Made by a program: the position numbers and the translations under genes
Shown: piece after piece, positions 1 to 7,300 of the stretch
Layout of the letters: each line of letters starts with the position of its first letter
How positions within the stretch are numbered: the first letter of the stretch is position 1
Notes under the pieces: generated by a model
Database searches by the model: none
Seen by the model: the letters and a program-made list of their open reading frames with translations, nothing else
What the model was told of the DNA's origin: nothing
From: Stenotrophomonas maltophilia D457
GTDB lineage: Bacteria > Pseudomonadota > Gammaproteobacteria > Xanthomonadales > Xanthomonadaceae
DNA length: 64,000 nucleotides
NCBI RefSeq assembly: GCF_000284595.1
Contig: NC_017671.1
Coordinates: 2,637,001-2,701,000 of the forward strand
Direction: 5' to 3'

Positions 1-476
1 ACCTTGTAGTCGTCCAGGGTGACCGCGTAGTAGCCCGGCTCGGCCTTCTCGTCAGCGTGGCGGAACCGTGAGGCGTAACCGCTGCGCGGCTTCTCCGGAT
101 CGCCGCGCTCCAGCCCGGGGTTGCCGGTGAACGGCATCAGCAGGATGTCGCCCAGGTCCGAATGCCCGGTGCCGGAAAAATGCGTGTGCGAGAAACCGAC
201 GATGCTGCTGTCGTCGTAACGGTAGCCCGCCGCCCAGCCATAGGCCTTTTCGCGCGGCTGGATGCGCGTGTCCGGGCTGAGCTGGACCATGCCGAACGGC
301 ACCGTCGCCCCCGGGTAGGTATGGCCTTCCCCGCCGGTACCGATGAACGGGTCGACCGAGCCATAGGCGCGTTCGGCGGCGGATTTCGACGGAGCCGCCA
401 GCACCGCCCCGGAGGCAAGCATGGCGGTCGCGACGAAAGCGATCAGGAGACGACGGTCCAGCGTGGGCATCGGCAT
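1..476 (-). CDS. GH92 family alpha-mannosidase-like protein, N-terminal part
   Basis: Partial gene: the reading frame runs off the left edge of the window, so only about the first 158 residues are present. The N-terminus is a Sec signal peptide (MPMPTLDRRLLIAFVATAML, ending near VLAA), so the product is exported to the periplasm or outer membrane. The mature start has the glycoside hydrolase family 92 signature: VDPFIGTGGEGHTYPGATVP, then FGMVQLSPDT, GFSHTHFSGTG and DILLMPF. GH92 enzymes are calcium-dependent exo-acting alpha-mannosidases, often alpha-1,2-specific, that trim N-glycan or yeast mannan. Two in-frame ATGs, at 476 and 470, could start it, and neither has a clear ribosome binding site. 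The catalytic half lies outside the window, so activity cannot be judged. Confidence 0.85.
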   Translation of the reverse strand, partial: MPMPTLDRRLLIAFVATAMLASGAVLAAPSKSAAERAYGSVDPFIGTGGEGHTYPGATVPFGMVQLSPDTRIQPREKAYGWAAGYRYDDSSIVGFSHTHFSGTGHSDLGDILLMPFTGNPGLERGDPEKPRSGYASRFRHADEKAEPGYYAVTLDDYK

Positions 477-935
477 TTGGATCGATTCAGGTGGTAGTCG
501 GATCCTAGCACCGGCCCTGCCCTGTCGCATGCTGCAGTGCGGCCGCCGGAACCGGCACGATGCTTTGCACGTAATTGCATGGCCGCACGACGAATCACCT
601 CATAGCCTTCCGGTCTCCCGCGTCCCGATCGGTGCCGATACGGCAATGGATGTCCAGACATGCACTTCTGAAAGACCGCGCCTTCCGAACGGGACAAAGC
701 GAGACAAACCATCAATTGGTGCGCAGCGCCTCGATCTGCCCAGGATTGCGCCGCAGCGGACATCCCGCTGCCGGGATTGGAACCCCCGAATGAAACTGAA
801 GATCTGCCTGTCATGACTATGGCGGGCGCTGCGTGTGGCCGTCTGGCCATCGGAGTTCTTCTTCAGTCTCTCCGGGTTCCAAGCACGCATCGCCCGCCAC
901 CCTTGCGGTGGCCCTCGCACCCAAGGAGTTCCCGC
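477..935. other. Non-coding stretch with a long inverted repeat
   Basis: Between the GH92 gene (transcribed leftward) and the small gene at 936 there are about 460 bases without a convincing coding frame. The one structured element is an inverted repeat, arms at 821-835 and 884-898 matching at 14 of 15 positions, which would fold in the 5' leader of the small gene. Promoters for both divergent genes should lie here, but I see no clear -35/-10 pair. Confidence 0.5.
821..898 (+). other. Inverted repeat in the leader of the small gene
   Basis: GGCGGGCGCTGCGTG at 821-835 pairs with CACGCATCGCCCGCC at 884-898 (14 of 15 pairs), enclosing about 48 bases with a smaller TGGCC/GGCCA hairpin at its base. 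It ends 25 bases before the AAGGAG ribosome binding site at 923-928. It may be a structured 5' UTR or a decayed repeat; the sequence alone does not decide. Confidence 0.4.
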
Positions 936-1181
936 ATGAAACACACGCGTCCGCTCAGCCCGGCCATGGAGTCGCTCTTCCAGCGCATCGAACACGCCCT
1001 CAACAGTGCAGAAGGCATGGCCATCCTCATCGGTGAACAGTACGGCCCCGAGCCGAAGCCGCCCGCACCGATGGGCTACAACGCCAGAGAGATCGCCAAT
1101 GCGATGGTCATGCTGAGCCAGCATGGCCGGTCGTTGTTGCAGAAGCTGCGTGCGGAAGCGGAAAAGGTGACCTATCACTAG
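936..1181 (+). CDS. Small conserved-looking hypothetical protein
   Basis: 81 residues, starting at an ATG preceded by a good AAGGAG site 7 bases upstream, which decides this start over the longer upstream frame. No signal peptide, membrane segment or cysteine is evident. The protein has an N-terminal helix (LSPAMESLFQRIEHALNSAE), a loop rich in Pro and Gly (GPEPKPPAPMGYNAREI) and a C-terminal helix (LSQHGRSLLQKLRAEAEKV). The size and two-helix layout recall the small xanthomonad XAC0095-like proteins of unknown function, but I cannot confirm membership. It stands alone, convergent with the thioredoxin gene. Confidence 0.65.
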   Translation: MKHTRPLSPAMESLFQRIEHALNSAEGMAILIGEQYGPEPKPPAPMGYNAREIANAMVMLSQHGRSLLQKLRAEAEKVTYH

Positions 1182-1192
1182 CCCGCCCTGCA

Positions 1193-1208
1193 GCCGAGCC
1201 CGCTCGGC
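1193..1208. terminator. Hairpin between convergent genes
   Basis: GCCGAGC-CC-GCTCGGC is a perfect 7-bp stem with a 2-base loop, 12 bases after the stop of the small gene and before the 3' end of the convergent thioredoxin gene. The arms resemble one half of the SMAG repeat seen at 4043. No U-tract follows, so termination is only a suggestion. Confidence 0.4.
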
Positions 1209-1240
1209 GCCGTGCGCACCGCACGCAGTGATTGCTGCCC

Positions 1241-1564
1241 TCAATCTGGCAATGCGCCCTGCAAGGTGACGAGGTCGGCGCTGTCGACCGGCCTCACCAC
1301 GCGCGCCACTTCCTGGCCGTCATGCAGCAGCACCACGGTGGGCCACAGTTTTACCTTGAACGCACGCCCCAGCGGCTTTCCCTTGCCATCCTCGATCTTC
1401 CAATGCACAAGATCGTGGGCGTCCACAAACGCCTGGAGTGCGGGCTGCGCGGCCTGGCAATGGCCACACCAGGGTGCACCGAACTCCAGCAGCTGCCAGC
1501 CCGCCTGAGCTTCCACGTCCGCGCCCGCAGGCTCCGCCGCCGGGTAGTCACGCATGAACGGCAT
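1241..1564 (-). CDS. Thioredoxin family protein
   Basis: 107 residues with the thioredoxin fold signature: active site WCGHC (Cys33 and Cys36) and the cis-proline Pro75 in LWPTVVLL. Such proteins reduce or exchange protein disulfides. There is no signal peptide, so a cytoplasmic site is likely. The CGHC motif is the protein-disulfide-isomerase type rather than the CGPC of housekeeping thioredoxin, which suggests a specialised partner. The gene starts 5 bases after the stop of the host-attachment family gene on the same strand, so the two are probably one transcript. Confidence 0.85.
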   Translation of the reverse strand: MPFMRDYPAAEPAGADVEAQAGWQLLEFGAPWCGHCQAAQPALQAFVDAHDLVHWKIEDGKGKPLGRAFKVKLWPTVVLLHDGQEVARVVRPVDSADLVTLQGALPD

Positions 1565-1569
1565 GCCGG

Positions 1570-1986
1570 TTACGCCGCCAGCGCTTTCTGGATATCCGCC
1601 AGCGGGGCGTTGGTCAGGTCCTTGGCGATATCGCCCAGCAGACGCGCCTGGACCTCCTTGTGCAGCAGCGGGCGGATACGGCCCAGCGTGGTCGGGTCTG
1701 CCACCAGCACCAGGTGTGCATAGCGGTTGTTGAGCGCATCTTCGTTCAACTGCTCCGCCACCTGCTTGGCGAACGTCGCCTCGTTGAGCTGCGCAATGGA
1801 CATGTCCTTCGGCACCGCGCCGGCCGGGCCCTGACCAGAGACGCCCTGCTCGCTGATGTCCTGCAGGCGCAGCTCACCTTCCTGCTTCAACGCCAGCTGA
1901 TGTTCGCTGCCGACGTTGGTGAACACGCGGGCCGAACCGCCATCGGCGACGATGATCAACGTGCCTTCGGGAATGCGACGGGTCAT
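1570..1986 (-). CDS. Host attachment family protein (PF10116-like)
   Basis: 138 residues. The N-terminus (EGTLIIVADGGSARVFTNVG) and the C-terminal half (YAHLVLVADPTTLGRIRPLL, then EVQARLLGDIAKDLTN) match the family named 'protein required for attachment to host cells'. The name comes from an Agrobacterium plant-attachment phenotype; the fold resembles archaeal release-factor-like domains and the biochemical role is not established. It is soluble, without a signal peptide. It is first in a two-gene unit with the thioredoxin, hinting at a stress rather than a surface function. Confidence 0.8.
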   Translation of the reverse strand: MTRRIPEGTLIIVADGGSARVFTNVGSEHQLALKQEGELRLQDISEQGVSGQGPAGAVPKDMSIAQLNEATFAKQVAEQLNEDALNNRYAHLVLVADPTTLGRIRPLLHKEVQARLLGDIAKDLTNAPLADIQKALAA

Positions 1987-2555
1987 GCGATGCTCCTTCT
2001 CGATTGCGTCCAGCGCTACCGTAGACAGCGTCGCGTGAGCGCTGCGGCCAGAGTTCGTTCAACACTTGTCATTGCATGCCGCGCGGATGAACAGGCGCGA
2101 TGGAACACAGCGTGCAGATCAGTCCGCTTCGCTGCATGCTCACGCCGATGCCGCTATGATGAACGAATGATCGACACGACCCACTACGTGACGGGCGCAC
2201 CTGTTACGTGGGAAGCACTGCCGACCGGCGCTTCGCTGGCCACGATGGCTCCCGCCCTGCCGTTCCACCGCCTCGCGCTGGATCCTGGCGGATGACGCCC
2301 GCAGGCCCTCGGCCTGCACTCCCCACGCTGCTGTGACCGCCGGCCGCTGATTGCGCGACCGCTGTGATCCCGTTGCTGCGTTTCCGCCATTGCGGCGGTG
2401 CTTTGCCGTGCGCGTGGCGTCGTGCCTGCACACACTCCCCGGCCCCCACGCCACTCACCGATGCCCCTGCGCCACCTGCGCCTGCATCGCCGTTTCCGAT
2501 TTCCGGGACCTACCTCACCGCTCATTTCCCCTCTTCTGCCTACAAGGGAGCCCCC
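1987..2555. promoter_or_regulatory. Intergenic region upstream of the ProP-like gene
   Basis: About 570 bases between the divergent host-attachment and transporter genes. The only promoter-like element I can point to is TATGAT at 2155-2160, a good -10 hexamer without a convincing -35. A 42-codon frame at 2167 has no ribosome binding site and is not called. A long leader is plausible for an osmotically regulated transporter, but no defined element is visible. Confidence 0.3.
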
Positions 2556-4046
2556 ATGCAGGACACCCCCGATGCACATGCCCATTTCGGCTGGTTCAAA
2601 CGCCGCCGCCACCTGAAGGTCGATGAGATCACCGTCGTCGACAAGCCCATGCTCAAGCGCGCCGTCGGCGCGGCCGCACTCGGCAATGCCATGGAGTGGT
2701 TCGACTTCGGTGTCTACGGCTATCTGGCCGTCACCATCGGGCAGGTGTTCTTCCCCTCCAGCAACCCCACCGCGCAGGTGATCGCTGCGTTCGCCACCTT
2801 CACCGTGGCGTTCCTGGTGCGGCCACTGGGCGGCCTGGTATTCGGCCCCCTGGGGGATCGCTACGGCCGCCAGAAAGTGCTGGCGTTCACCATGATCCTG
2901 ATGGCGCTGGGCACGTTTGCCATCGGCCTGATTCCCGCCTACGAGCGCATCGGCATCTGGGCGCCGGTGCTGTTGCTGCTGGCGCGCGTGGTGCAGGGCT
3001 TCTCCACCGGCGGCGAATACGGGGGCGCGGCCACCTTCATCGCCGAGTATTCCACCGACCGCAACCGCGGCCTGATGGGCAGTTGGCTGGAGTTCGGCAC
3101 GCTGGGCGGCTACATCGCCGGCGCCGGCACCGTCACCGCGCTGCACATGCTGTTGAGCAGCGAGCAGATGCTGGACTGGGGCTGGCGCATTCCGTTCCTG
3201 GTGGCCGGCCCGCTGGGCCTGCTCGGCCTGTACATGCGCATGAAGCTGGAGGAAACCCCGGCGTTCCGCGCCTTCGCCGAGGAAGCCGAGAAGCGTGAGC
3301 ACGAGCGGCCGGGGCTGGGCGCGCTGTTCCAGGTGCATGGCCGCCAGCTGCTGGTGTGCATGGGCCTGGTGCTGGTGTTCAACGTGACCGATTACATGCT
3401 GCTGACCTACATGCCCAGCTACCTCAGCGTCACGATGGGCTATGCCGAGAGCAAGGGCCTGCTGCTGATCATCATCGTGATGCTGGTGATGATGCCGCTG
3501 AACATCGTCGGCGGGTTGTTCAGTGACAGGCTGGGCCGGCGCCCGATGATCATCGGTGCGTGCATCGCGCTGCTGGTGCTGGCCATTCCGTGCCTGCTGC
3601 TGGTCGGTAGCGGCAACGACGGGCTGATCTTCCTCGGCCTGATGCTGCTGGGGCTGGCGCTGGTGTGCTTCACCAGCTCGATGCCGTCCACGCTGCCGGC
3701 GCTGTTCTACACCCCGGTGCGCTACAGCGCGCTGTCGATCGCCTTCAATGTGTCGGTGTCGCTGTTCGGTGGCACCACGCCGCTGGTGACCGCGTGGCTG
3801 GTGGAGCGTACCGGCGACCCGCTGGTGCCGGCCTATTACCTGATGGGCGCGGCGGTGATCGGCCTGGTAACCATGCTGTTCGTGAAGGAAACCGCCGGCC
3901 TGCCGCTGCGCGGTTCACCGCCAGCGGTTGGCAGCGAACGGGAAGCGGCTGCGCTGTTGAAGAGCAATGTGCCTGTGACGGTGGACCCGACCTTGCCGCC
4001 GCTGCCGGACGTTGCCGAGCCCGAGCAGGCGAAGCCGGCGTTGTAG
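2556..4046 (+). CDS. proP: MFS proton symporter, ProP-like (osmolyte/metabolite)
   Basis: 496 residues from the ATG at 2556, chosen because AAGGGAG lies 6 bases upstream; the frame is open further upstream but that part does not look like protein. The segment KRAVGAAALGNAMEWFDFGV is the hallmark of the metabolite:H+ symporter subfamily that includes ProP, ShiA and KgtP. MFS loop motifs GPLGDRYGRQK and GLFSDRLGRRP are present and about twelve membrane segments are evident. E. coli ProP (500 residues) imports proline and glycine betaine; its C-terminal coiled coil is not obvious here, where the tail is Pro-rich, so the substrate is uncertain. The TAG stop coincides with the GTAG start of a SMAG repeat. 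Confidence 0.85.
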   Translation: MQDTPDAHAHFGWFKRRRHLKVDEITVVDKPMLKRAVGAAALGNAMEWFDFGVYGYLAVTIGQVFFPSSNPTAQVIAAFATFTVAFLVRPLGGLVFGPLGDRYGRQKVLAFTMILMALGTFAIGLIPAYERIGIWAPVLLLLARVVQGFSTGGEYGGAATFIAEYSTDRNRGLMGSWLEFGTLGGYIAGAGTVTALHMLLSSEQMLDWGWRIPFLVAGPLGLLGLYMRMKLEETPAFRAFAEEAEKREHERPGLGALFQVHGRQLLVCMGLVLVFNVTDYMLLTYMPSYLSVTMGYAESKGLLLIIIVMLVMMPLNIVGGLFSDRLGRRPMIIGACIALLVLAIPCLLLVGSGNDGLIFLGLMLLGLALVCFTSSMPSTLPALFYTPVRYSALSIAFNVSVSLFGGTTPLVTAWLVERTGDPLVPAYYLMGAAVIGLVTMLFVKETAGLPLRGSPPAVGSEREAAALLKSNVPVTVDPTLPPLPDVAEPEQAKPAL

Positions 4047-4102
4047 AGCCGAGCCCGCGCTCGGCTGACTTCCAGGGGATCAGCCGAGCATGGGTTCGAC
4101 TC
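4043..4102. repeat. SMAG-type REP dimer
   Basis: A GTAG-headed palindrome at 4043-4067 (GTAG followed by AGCCGAGCCC-GCGCTCGGCT) and an inverted, degenerate second copy at 4081-4102. This layout, GTAG then an imperfect hairpin and often inverted pairs, is that of the SMAG family of Stenotrophomonas maltophilia. It sits between the convergent proP-like and zeta genes and may also act as a bidirectional terminator. Its TAG is the stop codon of the transporter gene. Confidence 0.8.
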
Positions 4103-4118
4103 CGCACCCCGTGCGGCA

Positions 4119-4748
4119 TCAATCACCCGGGGTGTCCAATTCCATCGCGCGCATCACGATGGGCTTGGCCCAGCCCGGCGTGTGCAACAGGTCGGCCACT
4201 GCGACCGGGTAATGCAGCTGGCCTGCAGCCATGGCCAATACCGGCAGCGGCACCACGCAGCCGTCGGCATCGGCCGGCGCGCTGTTGTCGTAGACATGCA
4301 GCTCGGCCAGGTGCGGCAGCAGCTCCAGCAGGTTCGCGCGCGCCGAATCGAAACGCGCGTGGATCTTCTCCACCGGAATATCGTGGCCACCGGCGGCCAC
4401 CCGCGCGGCCACACGGGCGACGTGCAGCCCGACATCGGCCAGCCCACAGAACCAGATCGCCACCTGGTGCCGCTCGCAGGCCTCACGCAGCAGACGCGGA
4501 ATGGTGTTGCCACCGAGCGTGGTCTCGAAGGCGAAGTCGGTGCCATCGGCCATGGCCTGGCGCAGGCGGCGGGTGCCTTCCTGCCAGGCCTCGGCATTGG
4601 CGTCCGGCAGCGGCCAGCCGGCGTCGACCAGGCGGCGGGTGAACGAGTCCGGGTTGAACCAGCTCAGCCCTTCGGCGTCCAGCCAGGTGCCCAGCAGCGA
4701 ACTCTTGCCGGCGCCATTGACACCGGCCAACGCCAGGATGCGTCCCAT
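4119..4748 (-). CDS. Zeta-toxin-like P-loop kinase
   Basis: 209 residues with a Walker A motif near the N-terminus (LAGVNGAGKSSLL, residues 7-19), followed by FNPDSFTRRL and FAFETTLGG, the arrangement of zeta/PezT-like toxins and related nucleotide kinases. Zeta toxins phosphorylate UDP-N-acetylglucosamine and block cell-wall synthesis. The ATG lies 3 bases after the stop of the Phd-type antitoxin gene, so the two are translationally coupled, antitoxin first, as usual for type II modules. Zeta toxins are classically paired with epsilon or PezA antitoxins; a Phd-family partner is less common. A harmless metabolic kinase is the alternative. Confidence 0.75.
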   Translation of the reverse strand: MGRILALAGVNGAGKSSLLGTWLDAEGLSWFNPDSFTRRLVDAGWPLPDANAEAWQEGTRRLRQAMADGTDFAFETTLGGNTIPRLLREACERHQVAIWFCGLADVGLHVARVAARVAAGGHDIPVEKIHARFDSARANLLELLPHLAELHVYDNSAPADADGCVVPLPVLAMAAGQLHYPVAVADLLHTPGWAKPIVMRAMELDTPGD

Positions 4749-4751
4749 CGA

Positions 4752-5093
4752 TCAGAGCGGACGGCCAAGGGTGACCTTGCGGCCGCGCCGGATCGGCTGG
4801 CCCAGCACCTTGCCCAGCCCTTCCCCGCGCTGCAGCCCGGCCAGGGTCTGGTCGAACTCGCTGCGCAGGCGCTGCAGCTCCTCGCTGCGCTCACCGGCAT
4901 CACCGCCGGCGGCCTTGGCCAGCAGTTCCTGGTAGGTGCGGATGTCCACGATCACCGCTTCCGGGTGGTTGTGGTTGGTGATGACCAGCGCCTGCTTTTC
5001 GCGCACGGTGCGCATCAGGCTCGGCCAGCCCCGGGTCTTCACCGACGAGGCCGGGGCCTTCTCGAGGCCAGGCAGATCCAGCGGCAGGGTCAT
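4752..5093 (-). CDS. Phd/YefM-family antitoxin
   Basis: 113 residues from the ATG at 5093; the frame continues upstream but that part overlaps the promoter. The core SSVKTRGWPSLMRTVREKQA and LVITNHNHPEAVIVDIRTYQ is the Phd/YefM fold: an N-terminal DNA-binding strand-helix unit followed by a region that wraps the toxin. The C-terminal half (ELQRLRSEFDQTLAGLQRGE) should be the toxin-neutralising tail. Phd proteins bind palindromes in their own promoter; a perfect 20-bp palindrome lies 38 bases upstream at 5131-5150. The zeta-like gene follows immediately. Confidence 0.8.
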   Translation of the reverse strand: MTLPLDLPGLEKAPASSVKTRGWPSLMRTVREKQALVITNHNHPEAVIVDIRTYQELLAKAAGGDAGERSEELQRLRSEFDQTLAGLQRGEGLGKVLGQPIRRGRKVTLGRPL

Positions 5094-5124
5094 GGCACGG
5101 CTCCAGGCGGGGTGGATGAGCGAC

Positions 5125-5160
5125 ACTATACCCAATTTGGCCAAATTGGGGATAAATCCC
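5125..5160 (-). promoter_or_regulatory. Antitoxin-toxin promoter with 20-bp palindromic operator
   Basis: CCCAATTTGGCCAAATTGGG at 5131-5150 is a perfect 20-bp palindrome. On the minus strand it is followed directly by TATAGT (5125-5130), a good -10 box, so the palindrome fills the -35/-10 spacer. That is the place for a repressor site blocking RNA polymerase, and the downstream gene encodes a Phd-type DNA-binding antitoxin. Autoregulation is inferred. The element starts only 13 bases beyond the stop of the upstream kinase gene. Confidence 0.75.
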
Positions 5161-5163
5161 CTT

Positions 5164-6750
5164 TTACCGCAGGGGCCCGGTGTCCGGAGCGTCGGTCTGC
5201 AGCAGGCTGTCGCGTTCGCGCAGCGGGAAGCGGATCCACGCATCCAGCCCCTGTGGGCCAAAGTGCAGCTCGCCGCTGCCAGCCAGCTCGTAGGGCACGC
5301 GCTGCTCGATCAGCGCCCGGCCCAGGCCGCGCTGGCGTGGCATTTCCCAGCCCTCCACGTCGGCATGGCGCTCGCACCAGTGCAGGCCCAGCCACGGTTC
5401 GGCGTCCTGCACCTGCAGATGCCAGGACACCTCGATCCGCCCCGCCGCGCGCGCGGCCGCGCCATAGCGCAGCGCGTTGCTCGCCAGCTCATGGATGGCC
5501 AACGACAGCACCTCGGCCGCTTTCGGTGGCAGCAGCACGTCCTCACCGTGCAGCTCGCACAGGCCCGTGCCCGGCATCTGCGCCGACACTTCCTCTTCGA
5601 TCATCCCGCGCAGGCAGACCCCGGCATTGCCGCCGCGGGTCAGCAGGCTCTGCGTGCGCGCCAGCGACATCAACCGCCCGCACAGCCGCTCGGCGTACTC
5701 GTCCACGCTGGCCACGGTGCTGCGCGTCCGCCAGGCAAGGGCATGGATGGTGGACATGATGTTGCGGACCCGGTGCTGCAGTTCGGCCAGCAGCACCGCC
5801 TGGCGCTCGGTGGCGCGCTTGAGGTCGTCGATATCCACCGCAATGGCGAACACCCCGGTCACCTCGCCGTCTGCATCGCGCAGCGGCGCAGCGGCGACGC
5901 GTGTCCAGCGGGCGCGCCCGTCGTCATGGATGAACTGGAACTCCAGGCCAGGGACCACCGTCTCCCCCCGCAGGGCGCGGGCGATGGCGAAATCATGGGG
6001 CTCGATGCGCGAGCCGTCGGGGTGCCATCCCTGCCAGCGGTAGTGGTTGGGACGATCAGTGGACGGCACCTTGCCGGTGGGCAGATAGGTCCGCATCCGG
6101 TCGTTGGACAGTTGCAGTCGGCCTTCGGCATCGACAATGCAGACGCCCACCGGCAGCACCTTGAATGCCAGCGCCAGGCGCCGGTCGCTCTCACGGCGCT
6201 TCTGCTCCTCGCGCTCGCGGGCCGCCTGCGCGACATGCGCGGCGGTCGTTTCGAACATGGTGACAAGCACACCGTTGATGCGCCCTTCCTCACCGCGGAT
6301 GGGGCTGTAGGTGATGGTGAACCAGACATCCTCCAGCCGCCCCCGCCGCGCCAGCGGATAGAGCTTGTCCTCGTAGGTGATGGTCTCGCCCTGCCACACC
6401 CGCTGGTAGATCGGGCCGTTGATGTGCCAGACCTCAGGCCAGCACTCGCGGGTGGGCTGGCCAAGCCCGCCCGGATGCTTGTCGGCGAGGATCTCGGCAT
6501 AGCCATCGTTGTAGAGCTGCACCAGCTGCTCGCCCCACAGCACGACCATCGGGAAGCCGTGGGCCAGCATCAGGTCGACAGTGGCGCGCAGGTGCGGCGG
6601 CCATCGCTCGATCGCACCCAGTGGCGTGCCTGACCAGTCGTGGCGGGCAATACGGGCGGCCATGCCGTCATGGCGCGCATGCGCCTGCAGCGGCGGCGGC
6701 ATGCCCGCCGGGCGCTCAATGGCCGGGAGACCCTCGATGCGGCGTGACAT
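5164..6750 (-). CDS. HWE-family sensor histidine kinase with two PAS domains
   Basis: 528 residues from the ATG at 6750; a TTG at 6759, directly behind the stop of the response-regulator gene, is the alternative. No membrane segment or signal peptide, so it is a soluble sensor. Two PAS-like modules (about residues 35-175, with WGEQLVQLYNDGYAEI, and 195-310, with VGVCIVDAEGRLQLSNDRMR) precede a kinase core whose phospho-acceptor is His326 in ELQHRVRN. The ATP-binding part has HELASNALRYGAA and the W-x-E motif (WCER) that names HWE kinases. This family mediates light and general stress responses in bacteria. It follows its likely partner regulator with no real gap. Confidence 0.88.
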   Translation of the reverse strand: MSRRIEGLPAIERPAGMPPPLQAHARHDGMAARIARHDWSGTPLGAIERWPPHLRATVDLMLAHGFPMVVLWGEQLVQLYNDGYAEILADKHPGGLGQPTRECWPEVWHINGPIYQRVWQGETITYEDKLYPLARRGRLEDVWFTITYSPIRGEEGRINGVLVTMFETTAAHVAQAAREREEQKRRESDRRLALAFKVLPVGVCIVDAEGRLQLSNDRMRTYLPTGKVPSTDRPNHYRWQGWHPDGSRIEPHDFAIARALRGETVVPGLEFQFIHDDGRARWTRVAAAPLRDADGEVTGVFAIAVDIDDLKRATERQAVLLAELQHRVRNIMSTIHALAWRTRSTVASVDEYAERLCGRLMSLARTQSLLTRGGNAGVCLRGMIEEEVSAQMPGTGLCELHGEDVLLPPKAAEVLSLAIHELASNALRYGAAARAAGRIEVSWHLQVQDAEPWLGLHWCERHADVEGWEMPRQRGLGRALIEQRVPYELAGSGELHFGPQGLDAWIRFPLRERDSLLQTDAPDTGPLR

Positions 6751-6759
6751 GCCGCGCAA

Positions 6760-7194
6760 TCAGGCGATGCCCGCAGCAGCCTGCGGGCCTGCCACCAGCC
6801 GTGCCAGCTGCTGCACCAGTGCCTCGATGTGATAGGGCTTGGTACAGCGGGGCGCGCCAGCGAAGCGGCTGGGCAGATTGTCATCGTAGCCGGAGGTCAA
6901 CATGAACGGCGTGCCGGCGTCCGCCAAGCGGTCGGCCAAGGGGTAGACCAGTTCACCCCCCAGGTTGATGTCCAGCAGGGCGACATCGATGGGGTTCTCA
7001 TCGACCAGACGCCCCAGCGCCTGCAGGTCACCGGCCGGTCCCACCACCTGCGCGCCCTTCAGTTCCAGATAGTCCACCAGGAACATCGCGATGGCGAATT
7101 CATCTTCCGCCACCAGCACCCGCAGCCCTTTCAGGCCCTCTGGCTTGTTGCCCGCTTCCAGCACGACCCGCGCTCCTCGATACACGCGGCGCAC
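6760..7194 (-). CDS. Single-domain response regulator
   Basis: 144 residues, one receiver domain and no output domain. Acidic pocket VAEDE (Asp31), phospho-acceptor Asp75 in VALLDINLGG, Thr100 in MLTSGYDD and Lys119 in CTKPYH are all present. Single-domain regulators paired with HWE kinases usually act in phosphorelays or by protein-protein contacts. The GTG at 7194 gives a 23-residue tail before the domain; a later start is possible. The kinase gene follows directly on the same strand, so the two form an operon. Confidence 0.85.
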   Translation of the reverse strand: MRRVYRGARVVLEAGNKPEGLKGLRVLVAEDEFAIAMFLVDYLELKGAQVVGPAGDLQALGRLVDENPIDVALLDINLGGELVYPLADRLADAGTPFMLTSGYDDNLPSRFAGAPRCTKPYHIEALVQQLARLVAGPQAAAGIA

Positions 7195-7300
7195 CTCTGC
7201 CGCAACGCCTGCAGGATGCGCGAAACGGGCTACAAGGGCGCGTGATGATCGATGAAGATCGCCGCCACGGCCCGTTCACCCAGGCATTGCAGCGGCGCGT

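Noticed and set aside
768..790. tRNA-like T-arm (GGGATTGGAACCC)
   Set aside because: One mismatch from the inverse T-loop consensus, but no acceptor, D or anticodon arm can be built around it.
2167..2295. 42-codon frame upstream of the proP-like gene
   Set aside because: No ribosome binding site, no recognisable features, and it lies in what must be a promoter region.
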